Positions 1 through 9,316 of a stretch of DNA of 37,632 bases are shown here, piece after piece. Both the position numbers and the translations under genes were made by a program. Under the pieces are notes generated by a model. It did not search any database and had not been told where the DNA came from. It saw only the letters and a list, made by a program, of their open reading frames with translations. The stretch is from a virus: the IMG/VR virus record IMGVR_UViG_3300042868_002315, positions 1-37,632 of that record; one strand, given 5' to 3'. Every line of letters starts with the position of its first letter. The first letter of the stretch is position 1.

Positions 1-1628
1 TCGAAGTCCTCGCTCGTGACGCCGAGCTCACGTGCCATCTCGATATCGTCCTCATCGAGATACCAACGGTTCAAGCGTGCAAGGATCTTAAAGACTCGTG
101 CCTGACTCGTGTGAAGGCGTGCATGGATCGATGAGAACACCGCAGCGCCCTGTTCGATCAGTGCCTGAGTCGTACCCACAGGAGAGTTCGAGGTAACGTC
201 CGCAATCTTCTCTTCTGCGGTCGTGACCACGCCTTTAGCGGCAGCGGTCAGCCAGCCCAGTAATTGGAACAGGACGGGAGATGGCTGGTTGAAGGGCATT
301 GGCATGGCGACTTTTCGAATGTCATCGATACCCGGCGCTGCTTCAATCTCCGTGACTTGAGTCGGCTCAACAACGATGCTTTGCCCAGACATCTTTCCGC
401 CCTTGAGCTTGAGCATTGTCGGGTTTGTGTTGATGTGTGCGGAGTCGAGCAAAGCCCGTAAACTACCAGTAAGAGCGGCAGATATACCACCAATAAGATG
501 AGGCAAGCCAATAGCATATGCGCCCCTCCACGGAATAAATTTAAACTCGACGATCCAGTCCATCTTCGTCATCGACTTGTCGCCGTCTTCCCAGTTACGG
601 TAGAGTCCTACGACCTCGGTCGTCAACTCATCGATCATCAAGATGTAAGGCGCACGATTACCCTTGGAGAATCCGTCGTCCTCAAGCTCCATCCATGTGT
701 AGATGTGAAACACACGACGCACGCCGTCAATGTTGTCGGACGAGTTCTTGCCCTCAATCTTGTCATTCGCCTTCTCTGGCTTAGTCTGCTCAGGATCTTG
801 TGAGGCACGGAAGATCGAGATGTCTCGGTAGATGCCAGAGTCGACACGTACTTCGAACTCTTCCTGAGTGATGTCGTTGACCTCTGTGACACGTGAGGCG
901 GTGTAGAAATTACCTGAGGCATATGGAAGGTAGACGTTGTCGATCGGCAAGAACTCAACGCATGAGCGCTTCTTTTGGTCGTCACGCCAGATCTTCATGT
1001 ACTGTGAGCCACCTAGTGGTGTCTGCGTGAGCGTCTGCTCCTGCTCGTCACGGTACTCTTCAATCTGCTCGGTGATCTGCCAGTTCATGAAGTCACGCTT
1101 GCGCTCGGCTCGTGTGACCTTCTCGTCTGTCACTTCACCGTTGATCTTCGTCTTGACGGGACCGTCAGGCGGAAACAGCTCCTTGATCGCACGTGCGGAG
1201 AAGTCAATGCAGGTCTCAGCCATGATCGGGTGGACGACACGGGATGCGCCCATGAACGATGCCCCACCGGGGGCGTCATGCCCTAATCCTGTTCTGCGTA
1301 ATCCTTCCTCATACTGCTTGTCACGATCCTCTCGTGCCTGCTTGTCTTTCTCGATCAGGTCAATGTACTTGATGGCGATCTTGCTCAGCTCCCACGAGTC
1401 GAGCTCTTCCGCCATGTTCGTGTAGAAGTCTGGGGACTCGTCAGGCGTCTTCAGGTCGCTCATGCGAACGATTGCTGAGCCGTCCTCCATCTCCTCAATC
1501 TCTTCCTGCGCATCGGCAGAGAACAACTGTGAGAGAGGGATCTCGCCTATCTCGCCGCTCTCTTCTTCCGCAGACATGGGAGGAATGAAGCGACCGTAGT
1601 CTTCAGGGATCGGGAATTCTGTAGCCAT
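1..1628 (-). CDS. Portal protein (C-terminus cut by left edge)
   Basis: The portal forms the dodecameric ring at the capsid vertex through which DNA is packaged and ejected, docking the terminase and later the head-tail adaptor. About 542 codons lie in the window and the frame stays open to base 1, so the gene is partial. Around residues 112-130 there is a Gly-rich stretch (GLGHDAPGGASFMGASR) followed by VVHPIMAET, and later FLPIDNVYLPYASGNFYTAS. Both resemble conserved blocks of P22/SU10-type podovirus portals. The ATG overlaps the stop of the upstream polyvalent gene (TAATG). It follows terminase in the packaging cluster with two large proteins between, as in many podoviruses. Family assignment rests on recalled motifs and context, not a search. 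Confidence 0.85.
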   Translation of the reverse strand, partial: MATEFPIPEDYGRFIPPMSAEEESGEIGEIPLSQLFSADAQEEIEEMEDGSAIVRMSDLKTPDESPDFYTNMAEELDSWELSKIAIKYIDLIEKDKQAREDRDKQYEEGLRRTGLGHDAPGGASFMGASRVVHPIMAETCIDFSARAIKELFPPDGPVKTKINGEVTDEKVTRAERKRDFMNWQITEQIEEYRDEQEQTLTQTPLGGSQYMKIWRDDQKKRSCVEFLPIDNVYLPYASGNFYTASRVTEVNDITQEEFEVRVDSGIYRDISIFRASQDPEQTKPEKANDKIEGKNSSDNIDGVRRVFHIYTWMELEDDGFSKGNRAPYILMIDELTTEVVGLYRNWEDGDKSMTKMDWIVEFKFIPWRGAYAIGLPHLIGGISAALTGSLRALLDSAHINTNPTMLKLKGGKMSGQSIVVEPTQVTEIEAAPGIDDIRKVAMPMPFNQPSPVLFQLLGWLTAAAKGVVTTAEEKIADVTSNSPVGTTQALIEQGAAVFSSIHARLHTSQARVFKILARLNRWYLDEDDIEMARELGVTSEDF

Positions 1629-4600
1629 TATTTAGCCTTTGTTAATTCGTGGCGCATTGCGTCAAGCGATTTAGCGAATTGTACTTTACCACCGCTCTTC
1701 ATGCCATCCTCTCCTCTAGCCAACCACTTAGCGTGCTCAGCAGGAGTCATCAACTTACCGCCGATACCCGCACGGATCAAGCCAGTGTTTTTTAAATCTT
1801 CAACTTTAGACCATTCCCCAGTTTGCACAAAGTCCTGCACAAACGGTAGGTACGTGTCTTTTGGTTTAGCGTTGCCCTTGCCCTTGATTTGCTCTATGGA
1901 AGGAGGCATTTTAATACCCTTATTTTCCATAAACATTTTGAAATCTGCTTCCTTGTACATTTTGTTACCAATAATCTCCTCAAACTCTCTTCGCAATTTT
2001 GCGCCTTCAAGAGAACCAACGGCTTTATCTACGTCATACCATGATTTTATTTCGTTTGGGCTAACCTCAATCGTCACATGCGGCTGACCCTTCGAGTCAC
2101 GCAGTGAGTAGATGCGGGATCTTCCCTCAAGCAGATCTGGGCAGTAACCGCCGACGCAGTGACCCATTGTGTCACCCTCATACTTTAGAGCGTCTTCAAG
2201 CATCTTTTGTTGCTCAGCACCAAGCATTGATCTTTCCTGAGCCGCTACAAGCGCTTCCTCTTTTGTATTGCCGAGGTATCTGCGTGTACGCTCTGGATCA
2301 AGGATGCTTGGACCTTCTAATCGCTCTAGCCCATCCTTTGGCTCTAGCCATCTAAAGCCTTCGGGTAACGGTGTGTCAACGGTAATCTTAGGCATAGCAA
2401 GCTCAACCCACTTGTATCCTTGATCAGGGTACTCCTTGAAGACCTGTGTCGCAGGATTCATGGCGAGCTTTTGGTTGGCTGCTGCTTGATTCTCAGCACG
2501 CCACTTGTTAATCTCCGACACACGCTCAATCACCTGAGGCACGGTCATCTTTTCGAGCTTGGTCGGTTCAATCCGCAACTTCTCTGGCAGGTCGGAGTCA
2601 ACCCGCATTGCGTTCTTAAGCTCATCTACGATGTGATCAAAGCCGAGATCAGAAGCTCTAGAACGATCAAGATCATATATAGGCGTGTCGGGATCCGTCT
2701 GCCGCAGCCAAGGATTTTGATCTACTAAGTCTTTAATTGAGTCCGCTGGGGCAGGAGAATCTGCTTGTTTTAATAAAGTTTTGGCTTTTTTTCTATTGAT
2801 AGCCATATCGGTAGAGGCTTCCCAGTTCCTGCCTTCAAAAGTATCTGCATAACTCTCGGTGGGGAACCCAGCGGCTTTACGTCTTTCTCCTATATAGCCT
2901 TGTGAAAAAACGTCAGTAAACTCATCATCCATTATGTTAGGGAATTCGTCTGTGCTTGTGTGCAGCTTTCCTTGATCAGCCAGCTTTCGCACTGGATCCT
3001 CTGGCGTACCCATCTCATTTTTGATGTACTTCTTGAGCTTGGTTTCTAGCCAATTATTAATAGGAATGCTCTCACGACCATATATCTTGTCAAACACATC
3101 AGGACGGTTAGAGTAAAGCCAGTTACGTGCAGATCCTTGCTTCCCATCACTGATGATCTTTGACCAGAGGTCTTCACCAGCCATCTCATTAATCATTTCA
3201 CCGCTGATGAATTGATCGTTGAGTCGAACTTTCAACGGTTCAATCGTTTTATCAACTCCCTCACCCAGCCAGTTACCGCCTTTGGGCTTGACGACATAGG
3301 CGTTGGGGGAGACCATGCCCGGCATCCTGCCAGACATGTACATCTCGCTCGCCATCTCGCCGACGTCTTTGGCAAACGGTGTTGCTGCCTTGACGCCTGC
3401 CTTTCCTGCCTTTATGCCGAGACTTGCGGCTGGCTGAGCAAAGCCGATTACATCCAACATGCGTGGATCGAGAGACATCGTCTGTCCGCTACCAGTAATG
3501 GGAGCACGACGATATGGCTGATCCTCTGTAATATCTCGGCTCGTCTTGGTGTAGTCCTGCAACGCTGTACCCGCACTCTTGAGGGTATCAGCCAAGAACA
3601 TATCAGCAAGGAAGTGCTTGACTGGGTGCGTCTCTGCAAGAGGCTCTATCGACTTGCTGACGAACTGTCCTGCACGATCCATGTAGCCGCCAAGCGTACC
3701 GATACCACGCTGTAAGGGCGTCTGTGGCGTGGCTTGGATGACGGGGCTGTTGTTCAGCTCAAGCCGCATACGATCAAGCTCTTCCTGACTAGGCTCACCG
3801 CCTTCAGCCATCTTGACTATGCCGCCGTTGGCGTACAGGTCAGGCAGGTCGATCGTTGGGCGCTGGAATGACTTTTCATCTTTTTCATCTAAGTAATACT
3901 TTTCTGGCTTAACTTTGTTGCCGCTCAGTTCCATTTCTTTTCTGATTGCTTCGATGTACTGCTCTTGCGATCGACGGGGGAATGGCTCACGCAGCTCTGC
4001 CCTTGGCAAGAATTGAACTAGTCCAGCCTGTATGCCAGCCTCATCGATTGCTCTACTGCGATGGCGTCCCTCGTGTCCTGTAATCCAAGGCAAGCCAGTT
4101 GATCCAGCCAACTCCTTATTGACTAGAAAAAACGGAACATCGGAGAACCCACCCACCTTCTGAATTGCTTTTAGGTTTGCAATATTATCTTTGCTTTTCT
4201 GCGACAAGTCCGTCAACAACGGAGCAGAGTATCTCTCAAAGTCCGCAGGGTTCATCGTCATCAGCGCACGGGCGTTATCGCCACTGAAAACGCCTCTCAA
4301 CGCATCCTGCGTGTACAAATCGCCCAGTCTTGGGATCTCGTCTGCGGCACGCTCTACACGACGCAAGCCGTATCCGCCCTCACGGTTCTTAATGTAGTCA
4401 GCCAGATCTGATATCTCGCTGCGGGTCATCACGCTGGGTGCTTCGACCTTAGGCAGGATCTTGTCTCCTAGCTTACGACCTACACCGCCCTTGCCCATCT
4501 TGATGATGCCGCCACGAGCCTTGGTGATGTCAGGGTTGGTAGTGTCGTATGTGCCTTGGTTTCCTATTGCTGATTTTAGCTGTGTGGGACGTAAAACTAA

Positions 4601-5278
4601 ATAGCTATCTCCGCCGCCTTCAAACAAATTATTGTAAACAATTCCATCGTGACCTAGCTTTTCAATAAATTCTGTCAGAAGCTCACTTCTTTCTTCAGGA
4701 TTCCAATCCATTGTATTTTGCCAGACACGTGGCTCGCCCTTTACTTTTTTACCCAAGAATTTTTCAATTTGTAAATTGTCATTAAAAAAGTCATCCACAA
4801 TATCAGGAGGAATTCCTTCTATATCCCCTGCGTCTGCTTTTTCCATAATAGTGGACATAATGTCGTCTACACCCCAACGCCCTGTCCTGTTCTCATCCAA
4901 TCTTAATGGGTTGGTGATCTTTGCATAAACAGGCATAATATTCGCACCTGATTCACTACCTTTAGTTCCACGTGCAGCGTCTTCAGCTTGCTTTAACGAT
5001 AGTCTATTACTCGCTGCATCAACAGATCCCACGTGTGAGCCAAATTGAAAATACTCATCCTCTCCAAAATTTGTTTTGAACTCTGGGAAGTCAGAATAAG
5101 TCGAGTGATACAGACGTTCCTTGACCGCACTCTCATCAAGCATCTTTTCCAGATTGGCATCACGCTCAGCCTTAGGTAGCACGCCCTTGGCTCTGTCGAC
5201 CGCCATCTCCGCCTTCATCTGCGCAGGGGTCTTGACGCCTGACAACGCAAGATCTACAAACTTCTTACCTTTTGCCAT
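1628..5278 (-). CDS. Giant modular polyvalent protein: ADP-ribosyltransferase-like, ParB-like and PcfJ-like modules
   Basis: A 1216-residue protein that looks like several enzymes joined by short GG linkers. Residues ~57-250 have the layout of phage ADP-ribosyltransferase-like domains: YHST near 57, FGSHVG near 80, DGIVYNN near 213 and SYLVLRPTQLKSA after it, then a PDITKARGG exit. Residues ~260-485 contain GHEGRHRSRAI near 400, like the ligand motif of ParB-like folds. Residues ~1039-1072 contain MGHCVGGYC, then YSLRD and VTIEV, matching the PcfJ-like domain of polyvalent proteins. Modules are separated by ARGGIIKMGKGG and YANGGIVKMAEGG, and the C-terminus reads SGGKVQFAKSLDAMRHEL. I start at ATG 5278 (GGAG seven bases upstream) rather than the in-frame GTG at 5284. 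Its place between terminase and portal suggests virion cargo ejected with the DNA. Specific substrates are unknown. Confidence 0.7.
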   Translation of the reverse strand: MAKGKKFVDLALSGVKTPAQMKAEMAVDRAKGVLPKAERDANLEKMLDESAVKERLYHSTYSDFPEFKTNFGEDEYFQFGSHVGSVDAASNRLSLKQAEDAARGTKGSESGANIMPVYAKITNPLRLDENRTGRWGVDDIMSTIMEKADAGDIEGIPPDIVDDFFNDNLQIEKFLGKKVKGEPRVWQNTMDWNPEERSELLTEFIEKLGHDGIVYNNLFEGGGDSYLVLRPTQLKSAIGNQGTYDTTNPDITKARGGIIKMGKGGVGRKLGDKILPKVEAPSVMTRSEISDLADYIKNREGGYGLRRVERAADEIPRLGDLYTQDALRGVFSGDNARALMTMNPADFERYSAPLLTDLSQKSKDNIANLKAIQKVGGFSDVPFFLVNKELAGSTGLPWITGHEGRHRSRAIDEAGIQAGLVQFLPRAELREPFPRRSQEQYIEAIRKEMELSGNKVKPEKYYLDEKDEKSFQRPTIDLPDLYANGGIVKMAEGGEPSQEELDRMRLELNNSPVIQATPQTPLQRGIGTLGGYMDRAGQFVSKSIEPLAETHPVKHFLADMFLADTLKSAGTALQDYTKTSRDITEDQPYRRAPITGSGQTMSLDPRMLDVIGFAQPAASLGIKAGKAGVKAATPFAKDVGEMASEMYMSGRMPGMVSPNAYVVKPKGGNWLGEGVDKTIEPLKVRLNDQFISGEMINEMAGEDLWSKIISDGKQGSARNWLYSNRPDVFDKIYGRESIPINNWLETKLKKYIKNEMGTPEDPVRKLADQGKLHTSTDEFPNIMDDEFTDVFSQGYIGERRKAAGFPTESYADTFEGRNWEASTDMAINRKKAKTLLKQADSPAPADSIKDLVDQNPWLRQTDPDTPIYDLDRSRASDLGFDHIVDELKNAMRVDSDLPEKLRIEPTKLEKMTVPQVIERVSEINKWRAENQAAANQKLAMNPATQVFKEYPDQGYKWVELAMPKITVDTPLPEGFRWLEPKDGLERLEGPSILDPERTRRYLGNTKEEALVAAQERSMLGAEQQKMLEDALKYEGDTMGHCVGGYCPDLLEGRSRIYSLRDSKGQPHVTIEVSPNEIKSWYDVDKAVGSLEGAKLRREFEEIIGNKMYKEADFKMFMENKGIKMPPSIEQIKGKGNAKPKDTYLPFVQDFVQTGEWSKVEDLKNTGLIRAGIGGKLMTPAEHAKWLARGEDGMKSGGKVQFAKSLDAMRHELTKAK

Positions 5279-7019
5279 AGCCACGCTCCATCATCTCTAT
5301 GCGCATCTCTTCGGGGGAGGGTCGCTTCACAGCACCGCCCTTCTTCTTGACGACCTCAAGGCTCTCTGGGCGCATGATCTTGAACCACTCGTCCCTGCCG
5401 CCTGTGCCTGTCGCTGGGCGCTGATAGCCAAGGAAGCCACCAGCCTGCGAGATGCCGGGCAGCAGTCGATCAAACGGCTGCTTGTTCGCACTCAGCAGGT
5501 CGTATATCTCTTCGCCAGTCATGCCCTTGTCTGCGGGGATGCGATTCCAGTACCTGCGCATGAGGTTGATCGTCTCAGGCGAGTACATCGTCTCGTCCAT
5601 ACGCAGCAGCTTGTCCTCTGGGATGTCGTAGCGGTTCACCATAGGCGGACCTTCCATCCCCATCTGATCGAGCTTGTCTGAGCCACGCTTGGTTGCGTAC
5701 AGCGGATCTGTCGTCACATGCAGGGGGCGCTCGTTCGTTGCCTTGATCTTGGTCGGGCTGCCGTGCATCACCCTCAGCATCTTAGGTAGACCTCCACCAG
5801 CCATACGCTGAGGCTGTTGCGTAAGCGCCAAGTTTGCCAGATCCATCTCTAGCATGCGTGCGGCGTTCGGGTTCTGCACTGTGTCCGCTATCGCTTCCTG
5901 CGTGGGAGACTCGACCATGCCGCCGTCGGCGTAGCCTGCCTTTTGCAGTTTCGTAAGGAACTCTTCTGTGATCAACTGGCTTGGCAAACCTTCGCCTTTG
6001 AGACCAAGAGCCAAGTCGTAGTAACCGGGCTTTCTCGTCCCGCCTGTCACCTCTTGAAAACGCTTGTGCCAGTCAGGTAATGCAATCTCGTTTGGGACTG
6101 GACGAACATTGTAGCCCTTGTCTACGCCGTGGATGAGCGTAGGGAAACCGGGATGCAAGTCGGGACGGAACGATACGTCCTTCTCCAGAGTAAACAACCT
6201 TGGACCGATCGCAAATGTTGGCACATCGCCGCCATGCTCTGGATGCAACAACGATGGCTCGGTCTCTCGAATCAAAGTCTCGGTGGGTCTGAAAATTACA
6301 CCCTTGCCGCTTTTCTCTCCGCCTAAGGCAACGCCACCCTTTTGTGGCGACAAGCCTTGACCCATCATCAAGTTAGCCATCATTGCACGTTTCTCAAACG
6401 TATCTAGCTCTTTCCATATCTTTGGATCACGTATGTCTGCGCCTTCACCCATAAACAACTGAAGGTTCTGATTGATCTTTCCTGCTAACTCATCGGTTAG
6501 GTTGCCAGCCTTCATGGAATCTTTAAACTGCTTTTCTAGTTTGGCAAAGACAATTGGATTCGTCATCAACTGATTTTCTGATCCGAGCATCGTCGACCAG
6601 ATTGTGCTAGGTGAAGTGAGGTTGGTCAGACGACTGGCAGTACCATAATCCTTCACGCCCCAAGTCTTACCCTTGTATCGTGGATCAGCTAAAGATATTG
6701 CAGGGAACGCACCGCCCCCAATGTTTCCGCCACCAACACGAGTACGATCGGCTTGGCTGGTAGATAGCTTCCCAAATCCCTCAACATTTAATTCGCCAAG
6801 AGCTTCAGACATTCTGGTCTGCTCTTGCTCCTCAATCATTTTGGCGGCAGCACGACCAGCCGCTGCACGCTCTGCTGCCGTGACCTTAGGCTCGACTGGC
6901 AACGCCCCCTGTGTGACAATTTCCTCAATCTGTTGGATAGTTGAATCAGGCAGCGTAGACTTACCCTTTGGCGTAAATATGTCTAGTAGTGCGCCTGATG
7001 CTTTCTTTGCTTTAGCCAT
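5265..7019 (-). CDS. Second polyvalent-type protein with C-terminal ART-like segment
   Basis: 584 residues, lying between large terminase (2-base gap) and the giant polyvalent protein (short overlap). The N-terminal ~360 residues match nothing I recognise; they include an Ala/Glu-rich helical stretch (~50-80) and a Gly-rich patch (GGGNIGGGAF). After YADGGMVESP and MAGGGLPKML linkers, the last ~170 residues contain MHGSPTKI and RPLHVTTDPLYATK, which resemble the start of ART-like domains in polyvalent proteins. The C-terminus KKKGGAVKRPSPEEMRIEMM repeats the GG-x-V...MRxE pattern of the downstream protein. Likely a virion-associated protein or ejected effector; the exact activity is not shown. 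The whole gene could instead be a structural protein with a degenerate ART fold. Confidence 0.6.
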   Translation of the reverse strand: MAKAKKASGALLDIFTPKGKSTLPDSTIQQIEEIVTQGALPVEPKVTAAERAAAGRAAAKMIEEQEQTRMSEALGELNVEGFGKLSTSQADRTRVGGGNIGGGAFPAISLADPRYKGKTWGVKDYGTASRLTNLTSPSTIWSTMLGSENQLMTNPIVFAKLEKQFKDSMKAGNLTDELAGKINQNLQLFMGEGADIRDPKIWKELDTFEKRAMMANLMMGQGLSPQKGGVALGGEKSGKGVIFRPTETLIRETEPSLLHPEHGGDVPTFAIGPRLFTLEKDVSFRPDLHPGFPTLIHGVDKGYNVRPVPNEIALPDWHKRFQEVTGGTRKPGYYDLALGLKGEGLPSQLITEEFLTKLQKAGYADGGMVESPTQEAIADTVQNPNAARMLEMDLANLALTQQPQRMAGGGLPKMLRVMHGSPTKIKATNERPLHVTTDPLYATKRGSDKLDQMGMEGPPMVNRYDIPEDKLLRMDETMYSPETINLMRRYWNRIPADKGMTGEEIYDLLSANKQPFDRLLPGISQAGGFLGYQRPATGTGGRDEWFKIMRPESLEVVKKKGGAVKRPSPEEMRIEMMERGYGKR

Positions 7020-7021
7020 GA

Positions 7022-8476
7022 TTACGCCGCATATGGGTTTACCCGCTTGATGCGGGAATCGTCAACGTAGTCATTATCGTCGTAATGGGGCGCAGGGTCA
7101 ATATCCAGAAAGCCTGCATCCCTCAGGTATCTCAAGGCTTGGCTCATGGTGTCGACGTAGTCGTCGTGGCTGGTCTCTGGGAACGAGCAGACCTGCTGCA
7201 CGAAGGGCTCAGCCCAATCTCGCACATACCCCTTCTTCTTGGTTGACTCAGGCAGGTACACCCGACCAGCGGCGATGATGTTTGATATGAGGTGGACACG
7301 CTGCACCTTGTCCAGTTTGCCGGGGTTGTAGCCCCTGACCTGCACATGCGCACGCCCCAAGTCTTGGATCAGCGACTGACCTGACGCTTTCTCCTCGATC
7401 AGCACGAGGTCAACTCGTTTGCCCGGCTCTCCGTACACCGCCGTGTAATCCTCCAGCAGCTTGGGCTTGAGGTCTGGGTACGCCAGATGCTCTGACCAAC
7501 AGTCTAGCAGCATCGCACATAGCGGACGATCTAGCGGCTTGAAGATGCCCCAGACAGAGCACGCAGTCGGATCACCAGTCGTGCGCTCGGTGTACGCAGT
7601 ATCATAGCTCTGTAGGACGTACTCAAACTGAGGGAACTCTCGCTCTGCGGGCCAAAGCCTGAACCAGTCACGATTAACGATCCCCCCTTCTTCTGGATCG
7701 ATGATCTCAGCGTAAATTTCTTGCCTACCAATTTTCGTCCCTTCATAGCTGAGAATCTGCTCCCTGAATGATGGCGCAAGGTTGTCGATGTTGTCGTAGG
7801 TCGAGGCGGTGGTCACCACCACGTTGTCCCCATCACGCTCGATGAGCTCCATGATGAGCTCCTTCGGCTTGGGGGTGGTGGTCGCCAAGATACGTGTCTG
7901 ATCACCCAGACGCACGGAGAACATGATCATGTCCCACGCCTCTCGGAGGTACTCCCAAGCCGCAAGCTCATCGAGCCAAGCCCCATGATACTGTCCGCCT
8001 CGGAAGCGCTCAGGCTCGGAGCTCGGCACGCCCTTGATCAGCGAGCCATTGATCAGCTTGATCTCGTGGTAGCTCTTGTTGTAGTCCTTGATCAGCTCCT
8101 TTGGGATCACGCTCAGCAGCCCTGAGTCACCCTCAAAGCACGTAGAACGAACATCAGCCGAGGTGGGGGCGGAGACCAGCCACCTACTATTAGGCGTAGT
8201 CCACGCCCACCAGCCGATCTGTTCTGCCGCTACCCTCGTCTTACCCGCTCCTCGTCCTGCTAGTAGCAGCCAGATCGACCACCAGTCACCGCTTGGCAGG
8301 ATCTGATGGGGGTGCGCAGCCCCTAACCACTTGAGCCGCCAGTCGAACGCAATCTTCTGATCGGTGGGGGCGGCGTCATACTCCTTGCGGAACTCTGCGC
8401 TCTTAATTAGAGCTAAGGTGCTACTGATGGAGTCAGGGGGCTCCTGAAGAGCCTCCTTAGCTTTCTTCTGATTCAT
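7022..8476 (-). CDS. terL: Terminase large subunit
   Basis: 484-residue packaging motor: the N-terminal ATPase pumps DNA into the procapsid and the C-terminal RNase H-fold nuclease cuts the concatemer. Walker A is GRGAGKT at residues 74-80, Walker B is GAWLDELAAW near 166-171, and the coupling motif is ATTTPKP near 195. Nuclease acidic residues sit in SYDTAY (~290), IEEKASG (~358) and DDYVDT (~437-442). Length is normal for the family. The ATG lies inside the end of the small-terminase gene (about 20-base overlap), so translation is probably coupled. The N-terminal ALQEPP is encoded by a 15-base palindrome also present in the ParB-like gene (see the repeat entry). Confidence 0.95.
   Translation of the reverse strand: MNQKKAKEALQEPPDSISSTLALIKSAEFRKEYDAAPTDQKIAFDWRLKWLGAAHPHQILPSGDWWSIWLLLAGRGAGKTRVAAEQIGWWAWTTPNSRWLVSAPTSADVRSTCFEGDSGLLSVIPKELIKDYNKSYHEIKLINGSLIKGVPSSEPERFRGGQYHGAWLDELAAWEYLREAWDMIMFSVRLGDQTRILATTTPKPKELIMELIERDGDNVVVTTASTYDNIDNLAPSFREQILSYEGTKIGRQEIYAEIIDPEEGGIVNRDWFRLWPAEREFPQFEYVLQSYDTAYTERTTGDPTACSVWGIFKPLDRPLCAMLLDCWSEHLAYPDLKPKLLEDYTAVYGEPGKRVDLVLIEEKASGQSLIQDLGRAHVQVRGYNPGKLDKVQRVHLISNIIAAGRVYLPESTKKKGYVRDWAEPFVQQVCSFPETSHDDYVDTMSQALRYLRDAGFLDIDPAPHYDDNDYVDDSRIKRVNPYAA
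8439..8453. repeat. 15-base hairpin palindrome, copy 1 (in terL)
   Basis: GGCTCCTGAAGAGCC is a perfect inverted repeat (GGCTC/GAGCC, five-base loop). The same 15 bases occur at 21391-21405 in the ParB-like gene. In both genes it is read in the same frame and encodes ALQEPP near a flexible part of an otherwise unrelated protein. Flanks are also similar (pyrimidine/CCTT on the right). Confidence 0.75.
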
Positions 8477-8960
8477 TCTGTAGCTGTAGCTTACGCTCGA
8501 AGTTCAGGATCGTCTCGTCTAGTATGTTGGAGTGCTTGATCTCCACAGGAGCGTCCTTATCACCAGCCAAGATTTGACGGTCGCCATACTTGCGTGGCTT
8601 GAGCTTGGCTGCGATCCACTTACGGGCGTCCACCCGCAGTCTGTTGCGATTGATGCCAGCAGGATCCATCCGCTTGGTGACCTTACCGTCCTCGTCCGTG
8701 ATGACCATCATGGGGATTTCGTCGCCGATCTCCATGATCTGATCAGCCAGCGTGTCGGACTGGTCTTCCCTCGCACGTGTGTACAAGTCCGAAAAGACTT
8801 TGTTCTTGAGCAGCCACAGATAGACGGAAGACACCGCAGGCATGTGATCATCCTTGCATATCCTCGTCAGTGGTTGCCCCTCTGTGATCCTCGTGCATAT
8901 CTCCAGAGCTATCTCCTCTGTGTATACCGTGGGTCGTCCTGTAGGTTTACTAGCCATCAT
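8457..8960 (-). CDS. terS: Terminase small subunit, Sf6 gp1-like
   Basis: A 167-residue DNA-recognition subunit of the packaging terminase. The N-terminal helix-turn-helix runs from GRPTVYTEEIALEICTRI through RICKDDHMPAVSSVYLWL, followed by TRAREDQSDTLADQIMEIGD. This is the layout of Sf6/P22-type small terminases, which bind the packaging start site as a ring. The frame can be extended to a TTG at 8972, but ATG 8960 has a GAGAG ribosome site six bases away, so I use it. First gene of the packaging operon, with a sigma70-type promoter predicted just upstream. Confidence 0.9.
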   Translation of the reverse strand: MMASKPTGRPTVYTEEIALEICTRITEGQPLTRICKDDHMPAVSSVYLWLLKNKVFSDLYTRAREDQSDTLADQIMEIGDEIPMMVITDEDGKVTKRMDPAGINRNRLRVDARKWIAAKLKPRKYGDRQILAGDKDAPVEIKHSNILDETILNFERKLQLQNESEES

Positions 8961-8989
8961 GCTTTCTCTCAAAGCGTTGTGATGGTGTG

Positions 8990-9019
8990 ATTGTAGTGGT
9001 GATAGTGACTGTTTGCCAA
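8990..9019 (-). promoter_or_regulatory. Predicted sigma70 promoter for the terminase-portal operon
   Basis: On the minus strand TTGGCA (9014-9019) and TACAAT (8990-8995) are separated by 18 bases. A transcript would start near 8983 and have a leader of about 25 bases before the small-terminase ATG, containing TGAGAGAAAGC. It is the best match between the small RNA element and terS. Confidence 0.6.
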
Positions 9020-9169
9020 TACTAGGATTTATTTAGCCAAGGAATTTGTTTCGGAAATAGCTCTGCCAAGGGTGAGACCAGCGCTTACAGGCAAGTCATC
9101 AGTCCTTGACCCAGATCGTCCTCATGATTTCTTAGGCGATCCCAGTCCTACACGGGGTTAATGTTTATC

Positions 9170-9201
9170 TGTATGCGTCTGTATCACCATAACCGCATAC
9201 A
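9170..9201. repeat. 8-bp inverted repeat in the pre-terminase region
   Basis: TGTATGCG (9170-9177) and CGCATACA (9194-9201) form a perfect 8-bp stem around a 16-base loop. No U-tract follows on either strand, so it is not an obvious terminator. It sits between the small RNA candidate and the terminase promoter. Possible roles are a protein-binding site, a packaging-site element, or an RNA hairpin. Confidence 0.6.
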
Positions 9202-9244
9202 TTGTGGAGTCGCCATTTAACGCTCCGAGGCTTATCAGTGAGGG

Positions 9245-9306
9245 GTACACCTGCCTGTGTTTTCTACCACGCAGCCCATGCAGGCTCTTGTTATCGTATG
9301 GTGTAC
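9245..9306. repeat. Nested inverted repeats GTACACC/GGTGTAC and GCCTG/CAGGC
   Basis: GTACACC (9245-9251) pairs with GGTGTAC (9300-9306), and inside it GCCTG (9253-9257) pairs with CAGGC (9281-9285). The nesting makes chance less likely. The 3' side has a 14-base unpaired stretch (9286-9299). It lies about 10 bases beyond the U-tract of the small RNA candidate. Function unknown. Confidence 0.5.
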
Positions 9307-9316
9307 GGGAGAAATA

